From the NCBI RefSeq assembly GCF_020621385.1, contig NZ_JAESVA010000010.1:104625-168624 (forward strand): a stretch of DNA of 64,000 bases. The letters run 5' to 3'. Numbering within the stretch: the first letter of the stretch is position 1; each line of letters opens with the position of its first letter. The position numbers and the translations under genes were made by a program. The notes beneath the pieces were generated by a model. The model was not told where the DNA came from. It saw only the letters and a program-made list of their open reading frames with translations, and ran no database searches. Source of the DNA: Acidisoma cellulosilyticum. Its GTDB lineage: Bacteria; Pseudomonadota; Alphaproteobacteria; Acetobacterales; Acetobacteraceae. Shown one piece after another: positions 8,929-19,481 of this stretch.

Positions 8929-9834
8929 TCATATGTAGTTAATCCTGTGGCTTTGGACCGTGGCTAATTTGAACGCGGCCGGTTCGTTGAACACCGGTTG
9001 CGGCGCCGGCCATATCAATGCCTCTGGTGCTGGCGGCCTGTATCCAAGCGATGAGTGTGGTCGGATCGTGTTGTATTGCCGGCGCCAGGCTTCGATCAAA
9101 ACCCTGGCTTCCTGCAACGTGTAGAAGATTTCTCCGTTGAGGAATTCGTCGCGCAGCCGGGCATTAAAGCTCTCGATATAACCGTTCTCCCACGGGCTTC
9201 CTGGCGTGATATAGGCGGTCTGGGCGCCAACAGCGGTGATCCAAGCCTGCACCGCATTAGCGATGAACTCGGGCCCGTTGTCTGAGCGGATATGCCCCGG
9301 CACACCGCGCAGCATGAACAGGTCAGAGAGAACATCGATGACATCGGTCGAATTCAACCGCCGGGCCACCTGGATTGCCAGTGCCTCGCGGGTGAATTCA
9401 TCGACGATGTTCAACATCCGGATCTTGCGGCCGTCATGCGTGCGATCCTCGACAAAGTCATATGACCAGACATGGTTGGGGCGCTCAGCACGGAGGCGAA
9501 TGCACGAAGCCTCATTCACCCAAAGCCGTGCCCGCTTCGGCTGCCGTTGCGGAACCTTGAGCCCTTCACTGCGCCAAATGCGCGCCACACGTTTCTTGTT
9601 AACGGCCCAGCCCGCCTGATGCAGCAGTGCTGTGATACGCCGATACCCATAGCGGCCATACTGCCGCGCCAACTCAATAATGTCGGCCGTCAGTGCAGCT
9701 TCGTCGTCGGCAGTCTTGGGAACCAAACGCTGTGTGGTGCGATGCTGCCCGATCACGCGGCAGGCAAAACGCTCCGACACACCAAGCGTCTCAACAACAT
9801 GCTGGATGCCAGCCCGGCGGCGTGCCGGGCTCAA
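8929..9834 (-). CDS. IS3-family transposase, OrfB (DDE catalytic subunit)
   Basis: About 300 residues with an HTH_21-like segment (YGRYGYRRITALLHQAGW) and an rve integrase core: WSYDFVEDRT (first Asp), DNGPEFIANAV (second Asp), and ENGYIESFNARLRDEFLN (catalytic Glu), ending with NTIRPHSSLGYRPPAPEA. All three acidic residues are present. The annotated first codon is TTG overlapping the orfA stop, so production probably depends on translational coupling or a -1 frameshift from orfA. Confidence 0.92.
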   Translation of the reverse strand: MSPARRRAGIQHVVETLGVSERFACRVIGQHRTTQRLVPKTADDEAALTADIIELARQYGRYGYRRITALLHQAGWAVNKKRVARIWRSEGLKVPQRQPKRARLWVNEASCIRLRAERPNHVWSYDFVEDRTHDGRKIRMLNIVDEFTREALAIQVARRLNSTDVIDVLSDLFMLRGVPGHIRSDNGPEFIANAVQAWITAVGAQTAYITPGSPWENGYIESFNARLRDEFLNGEIFYTLQEARVLIEAWRRQYNTIRPHSSLGYRPPAPEALIWPAPQPVFNEPAAFKLATVQSHRINYI

Positions 9835-10109
9835 AACTTTCCCGAAGCCACTTCCTTCAAAACCAGCTTCTCCAGCGTCAAATCTGACACCGCACGCCGC
9901 AGCCGCGCATTCTCAGCCTCCAGCTCCTTCAGGCGCTTCACCTGGTCGACCTTCAGCCCACCATACTCCTGGCGCCACCGGTAATACGTCGCGTCCGTCA
10001 CCCCAATCGACCGGATCGCATCAATCGCCGACTTGCCCTGCGAGGTCAAAATCTCAACCTGACGAAGCTTCGCAATGATCTCCTCAGGCTTGTAAATCCG
10101 TCTCGGCAT
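9831..10109 (-). CDS. IS3-family transposase, OrfA
   Basis: This 92-residue protein has an N-terminal helix-turn-helix (MPRRIYKPEEIIAKLRQVEI, VTDATYYRWRQEYGG) and a leucine-rich coiled coil (LKELEAENARLRRAVSDLTL) used for multimerisation. It binds the IS ends. Its TGA overlaps the first codon of orfB, and orfB lies in the -1 frame, so either frameshifting near AAAGTTTTGA or reinitiation could make the full transposase. Confidence 0.9.
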   Translation of the reverse strand: MPRRIYKPEEIIAKLRQVEILTSQGKSAIDAIRSIGVTDATYYRWRQEYGGLKVDQVKRLKELEAENARLRRAVSDLTLEKLVLKEVASGKF

Positions 10110-10518
10110 CTCACACCTCCACCAAAAAACTACATCAATGGTGGAGCAGTTCTAGGGGGTTGGACCAATACCGGCGCCGATACCACTCGTACCATTCTCC
10201 TTCTTTTGCTCATACTATTGAGCTGGTGCGGTGCTTTTGCCTTTGTAGGCAAGTTCCGGTGGGCGTGGTTCTACACCTGGTTTCTCGGCCTCTTTCTGTT
10301 GGCGGCGGGACTATTCAGCTATTGGACAAACGGCGGTCCTGTCGAGGCTATTGTGGGGGATGAGTCGCTGCTGCACGGTACCAGTGGTGTCCTGGTGGCG
10401 TTCGCCGCTGTCGGGTTGGTGCTGCTGAACCTTCCGGCCACTCGCCGTCTTTTTTTCCGTGGCTGAGACTCTGACTCCGAACTTCTGTGCAACGTAAGAG
10501 GGGCAAAACTCCGGGCGG

Positions 10519-10830
10519 CTATGGGGCTGAGCATCTGTGGCTGACGAGGTTTGGCCGATAAGGGACTGGCGCAGCATCTGGAATGGCCAGCCTACTACCG
10601 AGGTAGTCCCAGAAAGCGATGCGCAGCTTGGAGCAGGTCTTTGCCAGCCCAAGGAATGCGTCAGGACAGTCACCTCCGGTGTCGCTGCGGGTGCCTCCGC
10701 TGACTTTGCGTTTGGTGACCTGGCAGCGGATGTCGTTCTCGGAGCCGTTGGTGTGCAGCGGCAATTCGGGCCTTCGCTTGTGATAGCCCGGCGATGGGGA
10801 GGTTGACGGGATGGTCGCTGCATTATTCAA
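10519..10830 (-). pseudogene. C-terminal remnant of an IS66-like transposase
   Basis: The frame carries LPLHTNGSENDIRCQVTKRK, VSGGTRSDTGGDC and DAFLGLAKTCSKLRIAFWDY. This is the typical end of one IS66-like transposase group, with the catalytic Glu in NGSEND. The N-terminal three quarters are missing, and the glycosyltransferase gene starts right beyond on the other strand. It belongs to a different subgroup from the intact IS66 copy at 12.2-14.7 kb. Confidence 0.75.
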
Positions 10831-10851
10831 CAGTAAGGGTCACTTGCCAGC

Positions 10852-12177
10852 ATGAAAATTCTCATCGCCGCGACCCCCTTAATGGGTCACCTTAATCCGC
10901 TGCTGGCCATCGGATATATGTTGGTCAACGAAGGCCACGAAGTAGCCGTCATATCCAGCAGCGTTATGCGCAGCCGCATCGAAGCAATAGGCGCGGAATT
11001 CCGGCACTTTCCCGCGCAGGCAGACCTCGATCTACGCGACATCGCCGCGGCGTTCCCCGAGATTAAGAACATATCTCCGGGGGCCGAAATGTCGCGTTTC
11101 TATATGGAGCGCGTGTTCATCGACCCCATACCGGCGCAATACATGGGCCTGCGGGTGGTTTTGCAAGACTTTCCTGCGGAGGTCATCATCGCCGACAATG
11201 GGTTTTTCGGCGCGTTCCCGATGCTGCTTGGACCGCGTTCGGAACGTCCCGCCATCGTTTTTTGCGGTGTCTCGCTTCTGCTCTCTCGCCGCGACGATGA
11301 CGCACCGCATTTAGCCGGCTTGCCACCTGCAAGCAATGAAGCGCAGCGCGAGGAATATGCTGCTGTCTTTAGAGAGCATGAAAAGGCTGTCCTCGATCCG
11401 ATCACTCATTACCTGAATAAATTTCTAGAAGGCCTCGGTGTCCCGCCACTGTCATTGAACTTTTTCGACGCAATGGTCGCTCTTCCGGACGCCTATTTGC
11501 AAATGACGGTTCCGAGCTTCGAATTCCCGCGGCGGAATTTGCCAGTCTCCGTGCATTTCGTGGGGGCTCTGCCAATCATCCCAAACCAGGCCCCGCTGCC
11601 ACCCTGGGCAAAGGACTTAGATGGATCGCGCAAGGTTGTTCTGGTAACTCAGGGGACCCTCTCAAATCACAATTTCAACCAATTGGTCGCCCCAACGCTT
11701 GAGGCGCTCGCGAATGAGCGCGATGTGCTCGTGGTCGTCACCGCCGGCGGACGGCCGATCGATGCCATACCAAGCCCGATCCCAAACAACGCACGCCTCG
11801 CCAGTTATCTGCCGTTCGAATGGATGCTGGCTAAGGCCGACGTATTTGTAACGAATGGTGGTTATGGCAGCGTCAATCAGGCTCTGAGCTTTGGCGTTCC
11901 TCTCGTCACCGCCGGGCTAACCGAAGACAAAATTGACGTGAACGTCCGCGTCGCTTGGTCCGGGGTAGGCGTGAATCTTGCGACCAATGAGCCAAAACCA
12001 GAAGCTCTACGCGAAGCGATCAGGACCGTACTAGATAAGCCGAACTATCGCGCGAAAGCGTTGGCCATGGCCGAAGAATTCCGCAGCATCGACACCCGCT
12101 CCGAAATCCTGCGTATCCTGAGGGAGGTTTCGCATGTTCCAAATGATCGGGGTGCCGAGCCAAACCTCCGAGTTTAG
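10852..12177 (+). CDS. MGT-type (GT1) glycosyltransferase
   Basis: This 441-residue protein has the two Rossmann-like halves of a GT-B enzyme. The N-terminus MKILIAATPLMGHLNPLLAI contains the GH-NP motif of macrolide glycosyltransferases. The C-terminal half has VTQGTLSN, YLPFEWMLAKADVFVTNGGY and GSVNQALSFGVPLVTAG, the nucleotide-sugar binding region. The family transfers a sugar from UDP or TDP donors to small hydrophobic acceptors for modification or detoxification. The length is normal. It lies between an IS66 remnant and the IS66 copy, an environment that suggests horizontal acquisition. The acceptor cannot be inferred. Confidence 0.88.
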   Translation: MKILIAATPLMGHLNPLLAIGYMLVNEGHEVAVISSSVMRSRIEAIGAEFRHFPAQADLDLRDIAAAFPEIKNISPGAEMSRFYMERVFIDPIPAQYMGLRVVLQDFPAEVIIADNGFFGAFPMLLGPRSERPAIVFCGVSLLLSRRDDDAPHLAGLPPASNEAQREEYAAVFREHEKAVLDPITHYLNKFLEGLGVPPLSLNFFDAMVALPDAYLQMTVPSFEFPRRNLPVSVHFVGALPIIPNQAPLPPWAKDLDGSRKVVLVTQGTLSNHNFNQLVAPTLEALANERDVLVVVTAGGRPIDAIPSPIPNNARLASYLPFEWMLAKADVFVTNGGYGSVNQALSFGVPLVTAGLTEDKIDVNVRVAWSGVGVNLATNEPKPEALREAIRTVLDKPNYRAKALAMAEEFRSIDTRSEILRILREVSHVPNDRGAEPNLRV

Positions 12178-12330
12178 CGCGGATGACTCGTTCTGCACGA
12201 CGTCGATGAGTCGGTGGCGCGCTTGTTGCGACGTATCCGCCCGGTAAAGGCCGCCTAGTGAGGCCGATAGTTGCGGGTGATCTTAACGGCGTTCGTACGA
12301 GCGCTGTTAAGATCAGGGGCAGGTTGCTGG

Positions 12331-12702
12331 ATGGAGATCATCACCGGCATTGAGCGTCGTCGGCGCTGGCGTCTTGAGGAGAAGCTCCGGATTGTCGCGG
12401 AGACCGAGCAACCTGGTGCATCGTTTGCCGATGTCGCCCGTCGCCATGAGGTCAGCCGTGGTCTGCTGTGGAACTGGCGCAGCCAGGTTCGGCGCGGTGC
12501 GTTGGTGGCGGAACCGATGCCGACATTCCTGCCCGTACAGATCACGGCAGATGCTCCGGTTGCGGTTCCAGGCTTGATCCCAGCGATAGCGGCTTCGGCA
12601 GCTCGGGTTGAGATCACCCTGCCTGACGGCACCTGCATTCGGGTGGGTGCAGATGTCGGCCTGGCAACTCTGCGGCGCGTCATGACTGCGGTGCGCCGAT
12701 GA
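12331..12702 (+). CDS. tnpA: IS66 TnpA (helix-turn-helix protein)
   Basis: This 123-residue protein begins MEIITGIERRRRWRLEEKLR and contains a transposase_8-like helix-turn-helix (GASFADVARRHEVSRGLLWN). It assists IS66 transposition, probably by binding the ends. The frame is open 60 bases further upstream, but ATG 12331 matches the usual N-terminus. The end overlaps tnpB by ATGA. Confidence 0.9.
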   Translation: MEIITGIERRRRWRLEEKLRIVAETEQPGASFADVARRHEVSRGLLWNWRSQVRRGALVAEPMPTFLPVQITADAPVAVPGLIPAIAASAARVEITLPDGTCIRVGADVGLATLRRVMTAVRR

Positions 12703-13046
12703 TTGTGCCGCCAACCGGTGTTCGGGTTTGGCTGGCCAACGGCCACACGGATATGCGTCGTGGGATGAACGGTTTGGCGCTTCAGGTGCAGGAGGCCTTG
12801 CAGCGCGATCCCCATGCCGGCGACCTCTACGTGTTCCGGGGGCGGCGTGGCGATCTCGTGAAGATCCTCTGGCACGATGGGCTTGGCATGTCGCTCTATG
12901 CCAAGCGGCTGGAGCGCGGCCGTTTTCTGTGGCCGTCGCCGGCAGACGGATGTGTTGCGATCTCGGCGTCCCAACTCGGCTACATGCTGGACGGTATCGA
13001 CTGGCGCAATCCACAGCGGACTTGGCGGCCAGAAATGGCTGGTTGA
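12699..13046 (+). CDS. tnpB: IS66 TnpB (Orf2-like)
   Basis: 115 residues of the IS66 Orf2 family: GVRVWLANGHTDMRRGMNGL, LYVFRGRRGDLVKILWHDGL and MSLYAKRLERGRFLWP are family hallmarks. It is needed with TnpA and TnpC for efficient transposition, though its biochemical role is unclear. The start overlaps the tnpA stop by 4 bases (ATGA), indicating coupled translation. Confidence 0.93.
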   Translation: MIVPPTGVRVWLANGHTDMRRGMNGLALQVQEALQRDPHAGDLYVFRGRRGDLVKILWHDGLGMSLYAKRLERGRFLWPSPADGCVAISASQLGYMLDGIDWRNPQRTWRPEMAG

Positions 13047-13096
13047 CGATATAAAAGAGGCACACAGACGGCGCGGCGTGTGCTTGAATCGCCACC

Positions 13097-14680
13097 ATGC
13101 CGGCCACCTCCGCCCCTGCTCCGGACGAGATCACCGCGCTGCGTCAGGCGTTGGCGGCCGAGCAGCTGGCGCGGCGCGAGGCCGAGGCACGGGCATCCGG
13201 CGCCGAGGCCATGGTGGCGCACCTCAAACTTCTGATCGCCAAGCTGCGGCACGAGCAGTTCGGCGCCTCGTCCGAGCGCGGCCGCAAGTTGCTGGACCAA
13301 TTGGAACTCCAGCTCGAGGAATTGGAGGCCGCAGCCGCCGAGGACGAAAACTCTGTCGAACCAGCGTCCGCCGGCACGCGTGCTGGGCGTGGCACGATCC
13401 GCCGCAAGCCGGTGCGCGGACCGCTGCCGGCGCATTTGCCGCGCGAGCGGGTAGTGATCGCTGGACCTGTGGCCTGTCCCTGCTGCCGCGGCAAGTTGTC
13501 CAAACTCGGCGAGGACGTGACCGAGACGCTGGAGGTTGTCCCTCGGCAATGGAAGGTGATCCAGACCGTGCGGGAGAAGTTCACTTGCCGGGTTTGCGAA
13601 ACCATTAGCCAGGCACCAGCACCATTCCATCCGATCGCCCGTGGCCGCGCCGGGCCCGAACTGCTGGCCATGATCCTAGAGGCGAAGTTCGGACAGCATT
13701 TGCCGTTGAACCGGCAGAGCGAGACCTATGCCCGCGAAGGGATCGAACTTGACACCTCGACCTTGGCCGATTGGGTGGGAGCCTGCACGGCCAATCTTTC
13801 ACCGCTGGTGGCATTGATCCGGGCGCATGTGATGGCAGCCGAACGACTGCATGGCGATGACACCACGGTGCCCGTGTTGGCCAAGGGCAAGACCAGCACC
13901 GGGCGGTTATGGACCTACGTGCGTGACGATCGGCCGTTTGCTGGACCAGCACCACCTGCCGCCTTGTTCCATTACTCGCCCGATCGCCGGGGCGAACATC
14001 CGCAGTGGCATTTGGCCAGCTACGCAGGTCTCTTGCAGGCTGACGCCTATGCCGGGTTCGCAGAGCTTTACCATCCTGGTCGGCGCCCGAGCCCAGTGAC
14101 GGAGGCCGGGTGCTGGAGCCATGGACGGCGTAAGCTGTTCGACCTGGCGCAGCTGGCACGTGCACCCCTTGCAGCCGAAGCGGTCCGGCGGATCGACGCG
14201 ATTTTCGATGCCGAGCGCACCATCAACGGCTTGCCCGCAGCGCAGCGCCTGGCTGTGCGGCAGAGCCATGTGGCGCCGCTGGTGACGGAGTTGGAAAGCT
14301 GGATGCGCGCCACGAGGGGCAAGATGTCGCGCCACGCCGATGTCGGCCGCGCGATGGATTACATGCTCAAGCGCTGGGATACGTTCAGCCGGTTTCTCGA
14401 AGACGGACGGATTTGCCTGACCAATAATGCCGCCGAACGTGCGCTACGCGGTGTGGCCTTGGGTCGCAAGGCTTGGCTGTTCGCAGGCTCCGATCGTGGT
14501 GGCGAAAGGGCCGCGGCCATGTACTCGCTCATCGTCACCGCCAAGCTAAACGGCGTCGATCCGCGCGCTTGGCTCGCAGACGTCCTGCGCCGCATCGCTG
14601 ACCAGCCCGCATCCCGCCTGCACGAACTGCTGCCCTGGAATTGGCGATCTCTCGCTCAGGCTGACGCCGTAGCCGCCTGA
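13097..14680 (+). CDS. tnpC: IS66 TnpC (DDE transposase)
   Basis: This 527-residue transposase has an N-terminal coiled coil, a zinc-binding region (CPCCRGKL...CRVC), and the IS66 catalytic core: ERLHGDDTTVPVLAKGKT (first Asp), LQADAYAGF (second Asp), and NNAAERALRGVALGRKAWLF (catalytic Glu). It ends with the typical C-terminal segment (DPRAWLADVLRRIADQPASR). The length is normal and the frame is intact. Confidence 0.95.
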   Translation: MPATSAPAPDEITALRQALAAEQLARREAEARASGAEAMVAHLKLLIAKLRHEQFGASSERGRKLLDQLELQLEELEAAAAEDENSVEPASAGTRAGRGTIRRKPVRGPLPAHLPRERVVIAGPVACPCCRGKLSKLGEDVTETLEVVPRQWKVIQTVREKFTCRVCETISQAPAPFHPIARGRAGPELLAMILEAKFGQHLPLNRQSETYAREGIELDTSTLADWVGACTANLSPLVALIRAHVMAAERLHGDDTTVPVLAKGKTSTGRLWTYVRDDRPFAGPAPPAALFHYSPDRRGEHPQWHLASYAGLLQADAYAGFAELYHPGRRPSPVTEAGCWSHGRRKLFDLAQLARAPLAAEAVRRIDAIFDAERTINGLPAAQRLAVRQSHVAPLVTELESWMRATRGKMSRHADVGRAMDYMLKRWDTFSRFLEDGRICLTNNAAERALRGVALGRKAWLFAGSDRGGERAAAMYSLIVTAKLNGVDPRAWLADVLRRIADQPASRLHELLPWNWRSLAQADAVAA

Positions 14681-14791
14681 CCATCCATCCCCGCGGCTCT
14701 CGCCGGACGGATACGTTGCGACGGCGGACGCTGGCAGATGCTCTCTAGAACTTCGCAGCCTCAACACGGAGCGCGATTTGGAAGGGAGGCC

Positions 14792-15730
14792 CTATGGGCC
14801 AGGCCAGAATACGGAAACCCTGTGGTCGGACGGGCTCTCACGACGCATTTCCTCAATGAACGAGATCAGGGCGCGCAATCCGACGGGCTGATATCGACGG
14901 CTTGGATAATAAAGGGAAAGCCCCGGCGATGTTGGAATAAAGCCGTCCAAGACACGGCGGAGCTTGCCTTCGCCGACGCTCTCGCTGATCCACCATTCTG
15001 CCATGTAGGCAAGACCCGTCCCTGCCAGCACGGCCTCCAGCATCAGGCCCGCATCATCGAGGGTGAGCCGGCCCGGCACGTCGAGCGTAATGTCCCGACC
15101 GTCCTGCTCGAACTCCCAGCGATACATGCTTCCGCTTGGCATTCTTGCACGGATGCAGGTGTGGTGTACGAGATCCTGCGGCGTCGCAGGTACGGCCTTG
15201 CCCTCGAAATAGGCTGGCGACCCGACAACGGTAAATCTCTGTACTGGCTCAAGATGCACAGCAATCATATCTCCGGGCACCGTGTCGCCCGGTCGTATTC
15301 CAGCATCGAAACCCTCAGCCACTATATCGATTGGGCGATCCTCCGTCACGAGATCCACCTGCATCTCAGGATAGCGACGGAGAAACTCCAAGATGACCGG
15401 CGAGAGAACGCGTCGCGCCGCGCCAACGGAGCTGTTGATCCGCAATGCGCCGGCGGGCTTGTCGCGATAGCTGTTGACCGCCTCCATCGCGTGATTGATC
15501 GCGCCCATGGCTGGTTCGATTTCCGTGAGGAATTGTTCTCCCGCTTGCGTTGGAGAAACGCTGCGTGTCGTCCGATTGAACAGCCGCACGCCCAACCTGG
15601 CTTCGAGTCCTGCGATCGTCTGGCTGAGAGCGGTCGGGGAAACGCCGAGGTCGGCCGACGCGGCGCGGAAACTCCGTCGCCTGGCGACCGCTATTGCCGC
15701 TTCAAGCTCCACGATCCCGATCTTCCGCAT
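14792..15730 (-). CDS. LysR-family transcriptional regulator
   Basis: 312 residues. Residues 1-60 form a LysR winged helix ([60 protein letters not shown]). The rest is a periplasmic-binding-like effector domain ([48 protein letters not shown]). It is divergent from the aldehyde dehydrogenase gene across 100 bases, the usual LysR arrangement, so it probably controls the aldehyde dehydrogenase and carboxymuconolactone-decarboxylase-like pair, and perhaps fumC. The inducer is unknown. Confidence 0.93.
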   Translation of the reverse strand: MRKIGIVELEAAIAVARRRSFRAASADLGVSPTALSQTIAGLEARLGVRLFNRTTRSVSPTQAGEQFLTEIEPAMGAINHAMEAVNSYRDKPAGALRINSSVGAARRVLSPVILEFLRRYPEMQVDLVTEDRPIDIVAEGFDAGIRPGDTVPGDMIAVHLEPVQRFTVVGSPAYFEGKAVPATPQDLVHHTCIRARMPSGSMYRWEFEQDGRDITLDVPGRLTLDDAGLMLEAVLAGTGLAYMAEWWISESVGEGKLRRVLDGFIPTSPGLSLYYPSRRYQPVGLRALISFIEEMRRESPSDHRVSVFWPGP

Positions 15731-15830
15731 TATCCAGTTTCCTGCATCAGTTCATACCACATAATGCAGATTATCATAGACATTCCTAAGCCCTACATTC
15801 ACTGCAATCGAGACCGTCAGGAATCAGGAA

Positions 15831-17255
15831 ATGCAAGAAATCACGCATGTCTACATCGACGGCCGCTTCGTCGAGCCGCACGGGACCGAGCTATTCGACC
15901 TGCATAACCCGGTGACGGGAGAAATATTCGGGCGCGTCAGGCTGGGTGATGCGGATGATGCGAGAGCCGCCATCGCCGCGGCGAAACGCGCCTTTCCGGC
16001 GTGGTCGCGCAGCACGAAGGCGGTTCGCATTTCCCTTTTGCATCGACTTCACGATGCGATGGAAGCCAAGAAGGACGCGCTGCTGGACGCGATCATTCTG
16101 GAATACGGCGCACCGATCTCCCGGTCGACCTGGATGGCCGCTCACGCATCGAACAGCTTCATGGAAGCAGCGCGCACTTTGGAAGGTTTCGATCTGAAAC
16201 AACGGATCGGCACGGCTGAGGTCATCATGGAAGCCGTTGGCGTGGTCGGACTGATCACGCCATGGAACAGCGACGCCGGCTTCATCTGCAGCAAGCTTGC
16301 CTACGCGCTGGCCGCCGGGTGCACGGCGGTCATAAAGCCCAGCGAAATGAGCGCGGCTCAGACGCAGGTCGTGCTCGAAGCGCTGCATGAGGCAGGCGCA
16401 CCCGCCGGCCTGTTCAATATCGTCAACGGGCGGGGCGACGTTGTGGGCGCGGAGATCACCGCAAACCCCGATATATCGAAAATCTCGTTCACCGGCTCCA
16501 CCGCGGTTGGCAAGACGATCCTTCGCGGCGCTGCCGACACGCTGAAGCGCGTGACCCTGGAACTCGGCGGCAAGTCGCCCACGGTGATCCTCGACGATGC
16601 CGACTTCGCCAAGGCGATTCCCATGGCGCTGGAGGCCGGCTTCGCGAACAGCGGCCAGGCCTGCATCGCCGGCACCCGCATCCTCGTCCCCGCCTCGAGA
16701 CTGGACGAGACGATTGCCTTGGCCAAGACCGCTCTCGGGAAGGTCAAGGCAGGCGCGCCGCGTGATCCGGACACGACCATCGGGCCGATGGTCAGCCAGG
16801 CCCAGTACGACCGAGTTCAGCGCTACATTCGGCTCGGCGTTGAGACGGGCGCCACCATTGTCGCTGGTGGCGAGGGCCACCCGGAAGGCCTCGGCGGCTA
16901 TTTCGTGAAGCCGACCGTCTTCGCCAATGTCACCAACGATATGACGATCGCCAGAGAGGAGATTTTCGGCCCGGTTTTGTGCATGTTGACCTACAAAGAC
17001 GAGGCCGAGGCCATTTCGATCGCCAACGACACCCCTTATGGGTTGCAGGCCTATGTCATCTCGTCCGACCCGGCTCGGGCAACGGCGGTGGCGAGCCAGA
17101 TCGAGGCAGGGCGTGTTGTCATAAACGGCGCCCCGCATGATCCCGCAGTGCCATTCGGGGGATTCAAGCAATCGGGCATCGGCCGAGAATATGGGGTTTT
17201 CGGGCTCCAGGCCTACCTTGAGCCGAAGGCCCTCCTTGGTGCGGCCTCAACATGA
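15831..17255 (+). CDS. NAD(P)-dependent aldehyde dehydrogenase
   Basis: This 474-residue protein belongs to the aldehyde dehydrogenase superfamily and oxidises an aldehyde to the acid with NAD(P)+. The Asn of the transition-state site is in ITPWNSDAG, the cofactor loop is FTGSTAVGK, the general base Glu is in LELGGKSPT, and the nucleophile Cys is in ANSGQACIAGTR. The C-terminal part has EEIFGPVLCMLTY and PFGGFKQSGIGRE. It is the first gene of an operon, overlapping the next gene by ATGA, and divergent from a LysR gene. The substrate is not determined. Confidence 0.95.
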   Translation: MQEITHVYIDGRFVEPHGTELFDLHNPVTGEIFGRVRLGDADDARAAIAAAKRAFPAWSRSTKAVRISLLHRLHDAMEAKKDALLDAIILEYGAPISRSTWMAAHASNSFMEAARTLEGFDLKQRIGTAEVIMEAVGVVGLITPWNSDAGFICSKLAYALAAGCTAVIKPSEMSAAQTQVVLEALHEAGAPAGLFNIVNGRGDVVGAEITANPDISKISFTGSTAVGKTILRGAADTLKRVTLELGGKSPTVILDDADFAKAIPMALEAGFANSGQACIAGTRILVPASRLDETIALAKTALGKVKAGAPRDPDTTIGPMVSQAQYDRVQRYIRLGVETGATIVAGGEGHPEGLGGYFVKPTVFANVTNDMTIAREEIFGPVLCMLTYKDEAEAISIANDTPYGLQAYVISSDPARATAVASQIEAGRVVINGAPHDPAVPFGGFKQSGIGREYGVFGLQAYLEPKALLGAAST

Positions 17256-17641
17256 AGGATGAACATACCGATGGCGCCCGCGTCTACGCCGAACTGCGAG
17301 GGGCGGATAGAGCGGCGGAAATGCAGGATCTGGCTCAGGGGACAGGCGCGGAGGCCGTCATCGCGGACCTTTCGCTGGAGTTCGTCTTCGGAAAGGTGTG
17401 GGGCCGTGGCGGGCTGGATCGCAAGCAGCGCAGCCTTGTGACAATTGGCGTGTTGATCGCCCTTCGCCAGCCTGCGGAGTTGGAGAACCATCTTCGCGTC
17501 GGCCTGACGAACGGCCTGACCCTAGCCGAGGTCGAGGAAGCAATCGTGCAAACGGCCCCCTACGCTGGCTTTCCAGCGGCGTGGGCGGCCGCGCGTGCTT
17601 TGGCGAACGTGTCCTCCGATAGGAAAGATGCGCCAGGCTAG
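17252..17641 (+). CDS. Carboxymuconolactone decarboxylase-like protein
   Basis: 129 residues with the all-helical CMD fold signature: LDRKQRSLVTIGVLIALRQP, AELENHLRVGLTNGLTLAEV and EEAIVQTAPYAGFPAAWAAA. It lacks the CxxC pair of AhpD, so it resembles the PcaC-type decarboxylase branch. ATGA coupling to the aldehyde dehydrogenase implies a joint pathway, possibly degradation of an aromatic or lactone compound. The substrate is inferred only at family level. Confidence 0.88.
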   Translation: MKDEHTDGARVYAELRGADRAAEMQDLAQGTGAEAVIADLSLEFVFGKVWGRGGLDRKQRSLVTIGVLIALRQPAELENHLRVGLTNGLTLAEVEEAIVQTAPYAGFPAAWAAARALANVSSDRKDAPG

Positions 17642-17737
17642 AACCTTCAGGACTGACGCAAGCCTTGCCCGCAAGCGGCAGGCGTGGGCGTCACGCTTCA
17701 AGGATCGCAGACGTAACCGATGATTGGAGACGCGTTC

Positions 17738-19207
<1,470 letters not shown>

Positions 19208-19223
19208 AACACAGGGGGAAGTC

Positions 19224-19481
19224 ATGATCCGCTGCGTGAGACTACGGGCTGGCGGAGACCGCAACTCCGTCCTTGATGAAGACATCAGTGCCCTTGCCGA
19301 ACCCGAGCGCGGTGACATCATCGGCAAATCGACTGCGGCGAGGAACATTGCGTTGCGTGAGACGGCTTCCGGCGGGTCATTCAAATGGCACCAGGTCCCG
19401 GAGCCGTGTTACTTTACTACCCTCTCCGCGACGCTCGAATTCGAGACCGAATCGGGTGCGATCTTCGTCGATAGGCTATGA
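19224..19481 (+). pseudogene. Truncated cupin-domain protein
   Basis: The 85-residue frame begins MIRCVRLRAGGDRNSVLDED and contains ETASGGSFKWHQVPEPCYFT followed by TLSATLEFET. This matches the first two thirds of a small cupin family (MIRCVRLWTG..., SGGSF.WH.AP, TLSGTLEFETRDG). The expected C-terminal strand set with GD..LAED.TG.GH is missing, because the frame stops at VDRL and overlaps the next gene by 4 bases. It has a good Shine-Dalgarno sequence (AGGGGGAAG), so a shortened product may still be made. Confidence 0.65.

Larger units (their letters stand above)
8902..10167 (-). mobile_element. Complete IS3-family insertion sequence, 1266 bp
   Basis: The ends form an imperfect inverted repeat: TGGCAAGCCCCCGATGACTG at the left and, read inward on the other strand, TGGTCCAACCCCCTAGAACT at the right. 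Similarity continues through CTCCAC-like and ATGTAGTT blocks. The direct repeat ATAC flanks the element at 8898-8901 and 10168-10171, as expected for IS3-family target duplications of 3-5 bp. Two overlapping transposase frames lie inside on the minus strand. All parts look intact, so the copy may be active and recent. Confidence 0.88.
8768..10466 (+). pseudogene. Small membrane-protein gene split by the IS3 element
   Basis: Removing 8902-10167 and one ATAC copy restores one open frame of about 140 codons: ATG 8768 (MSNGLGRTVVMLIGVAQWIY) through SPNLRISFHT to GADTTRTILLLLLILLSWCG and onward to the stop at 10466. The rebuilt protein has about four hydrophobic segments and a short polar loop. 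The frame is kept exactly across the 4-bp duplication, which is good evidence that this was one gene before insertion. The family is not recognised. The 3' half may still be translated from an internal start. Confidence 0.75.
12233..14714 (+). mobile_element. Complete IS66-family insertion sequence, 2482 bp
   Basis: The left end begins GTATCCGCCCGGTAAAGGCC and the right end, read inward, begins GTATCCGTCCGGCGAGAGCC, an imperfect terminal inverted repeat. The 8-bp direct repeat GTTGCGAC flanks it at 12225-12232 and 14715-14722, the standard IS66 target duplication. Inside are three genes in the standard tnpA-tnpB-tnpC order. No frame is broken, so the copy could be active. Confidence 0.95.
12187..14748 (+). 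pseudogene. Gene relic split by the IS66 element, related to the tail at 1-130
   Basis: Joining 12187-12232 to 14723-14748 (removing the IS66 copy and one target duplication) reads LVLHDVDESVARLLRRRTLA then DAL and TAG. The gene tail at 1-130 reads LADEVDESVGRLLGARTLAE then AL, so the two are homologous at both protein and DNA level. A TGA lies in frame just upstream and the end has been lost to a TAG, so only a short decayed piece remains. Confidence 0.65.

Noticed and set aside
14055..14485. GTTCGCAG matches inside IS66 tnpC
   Set aside because: Only the 7-8-base core matches, both lie in codons for FAE and FAG, and no gene start follows.
15891..17171. Long minus-strand frame opposite the aldehyde dehydrogenase gene
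   Set aside because: The plus strand encodes a complete aldehyde dehydrogenase with all active-site motifs; the opposite frame has no family similarity.
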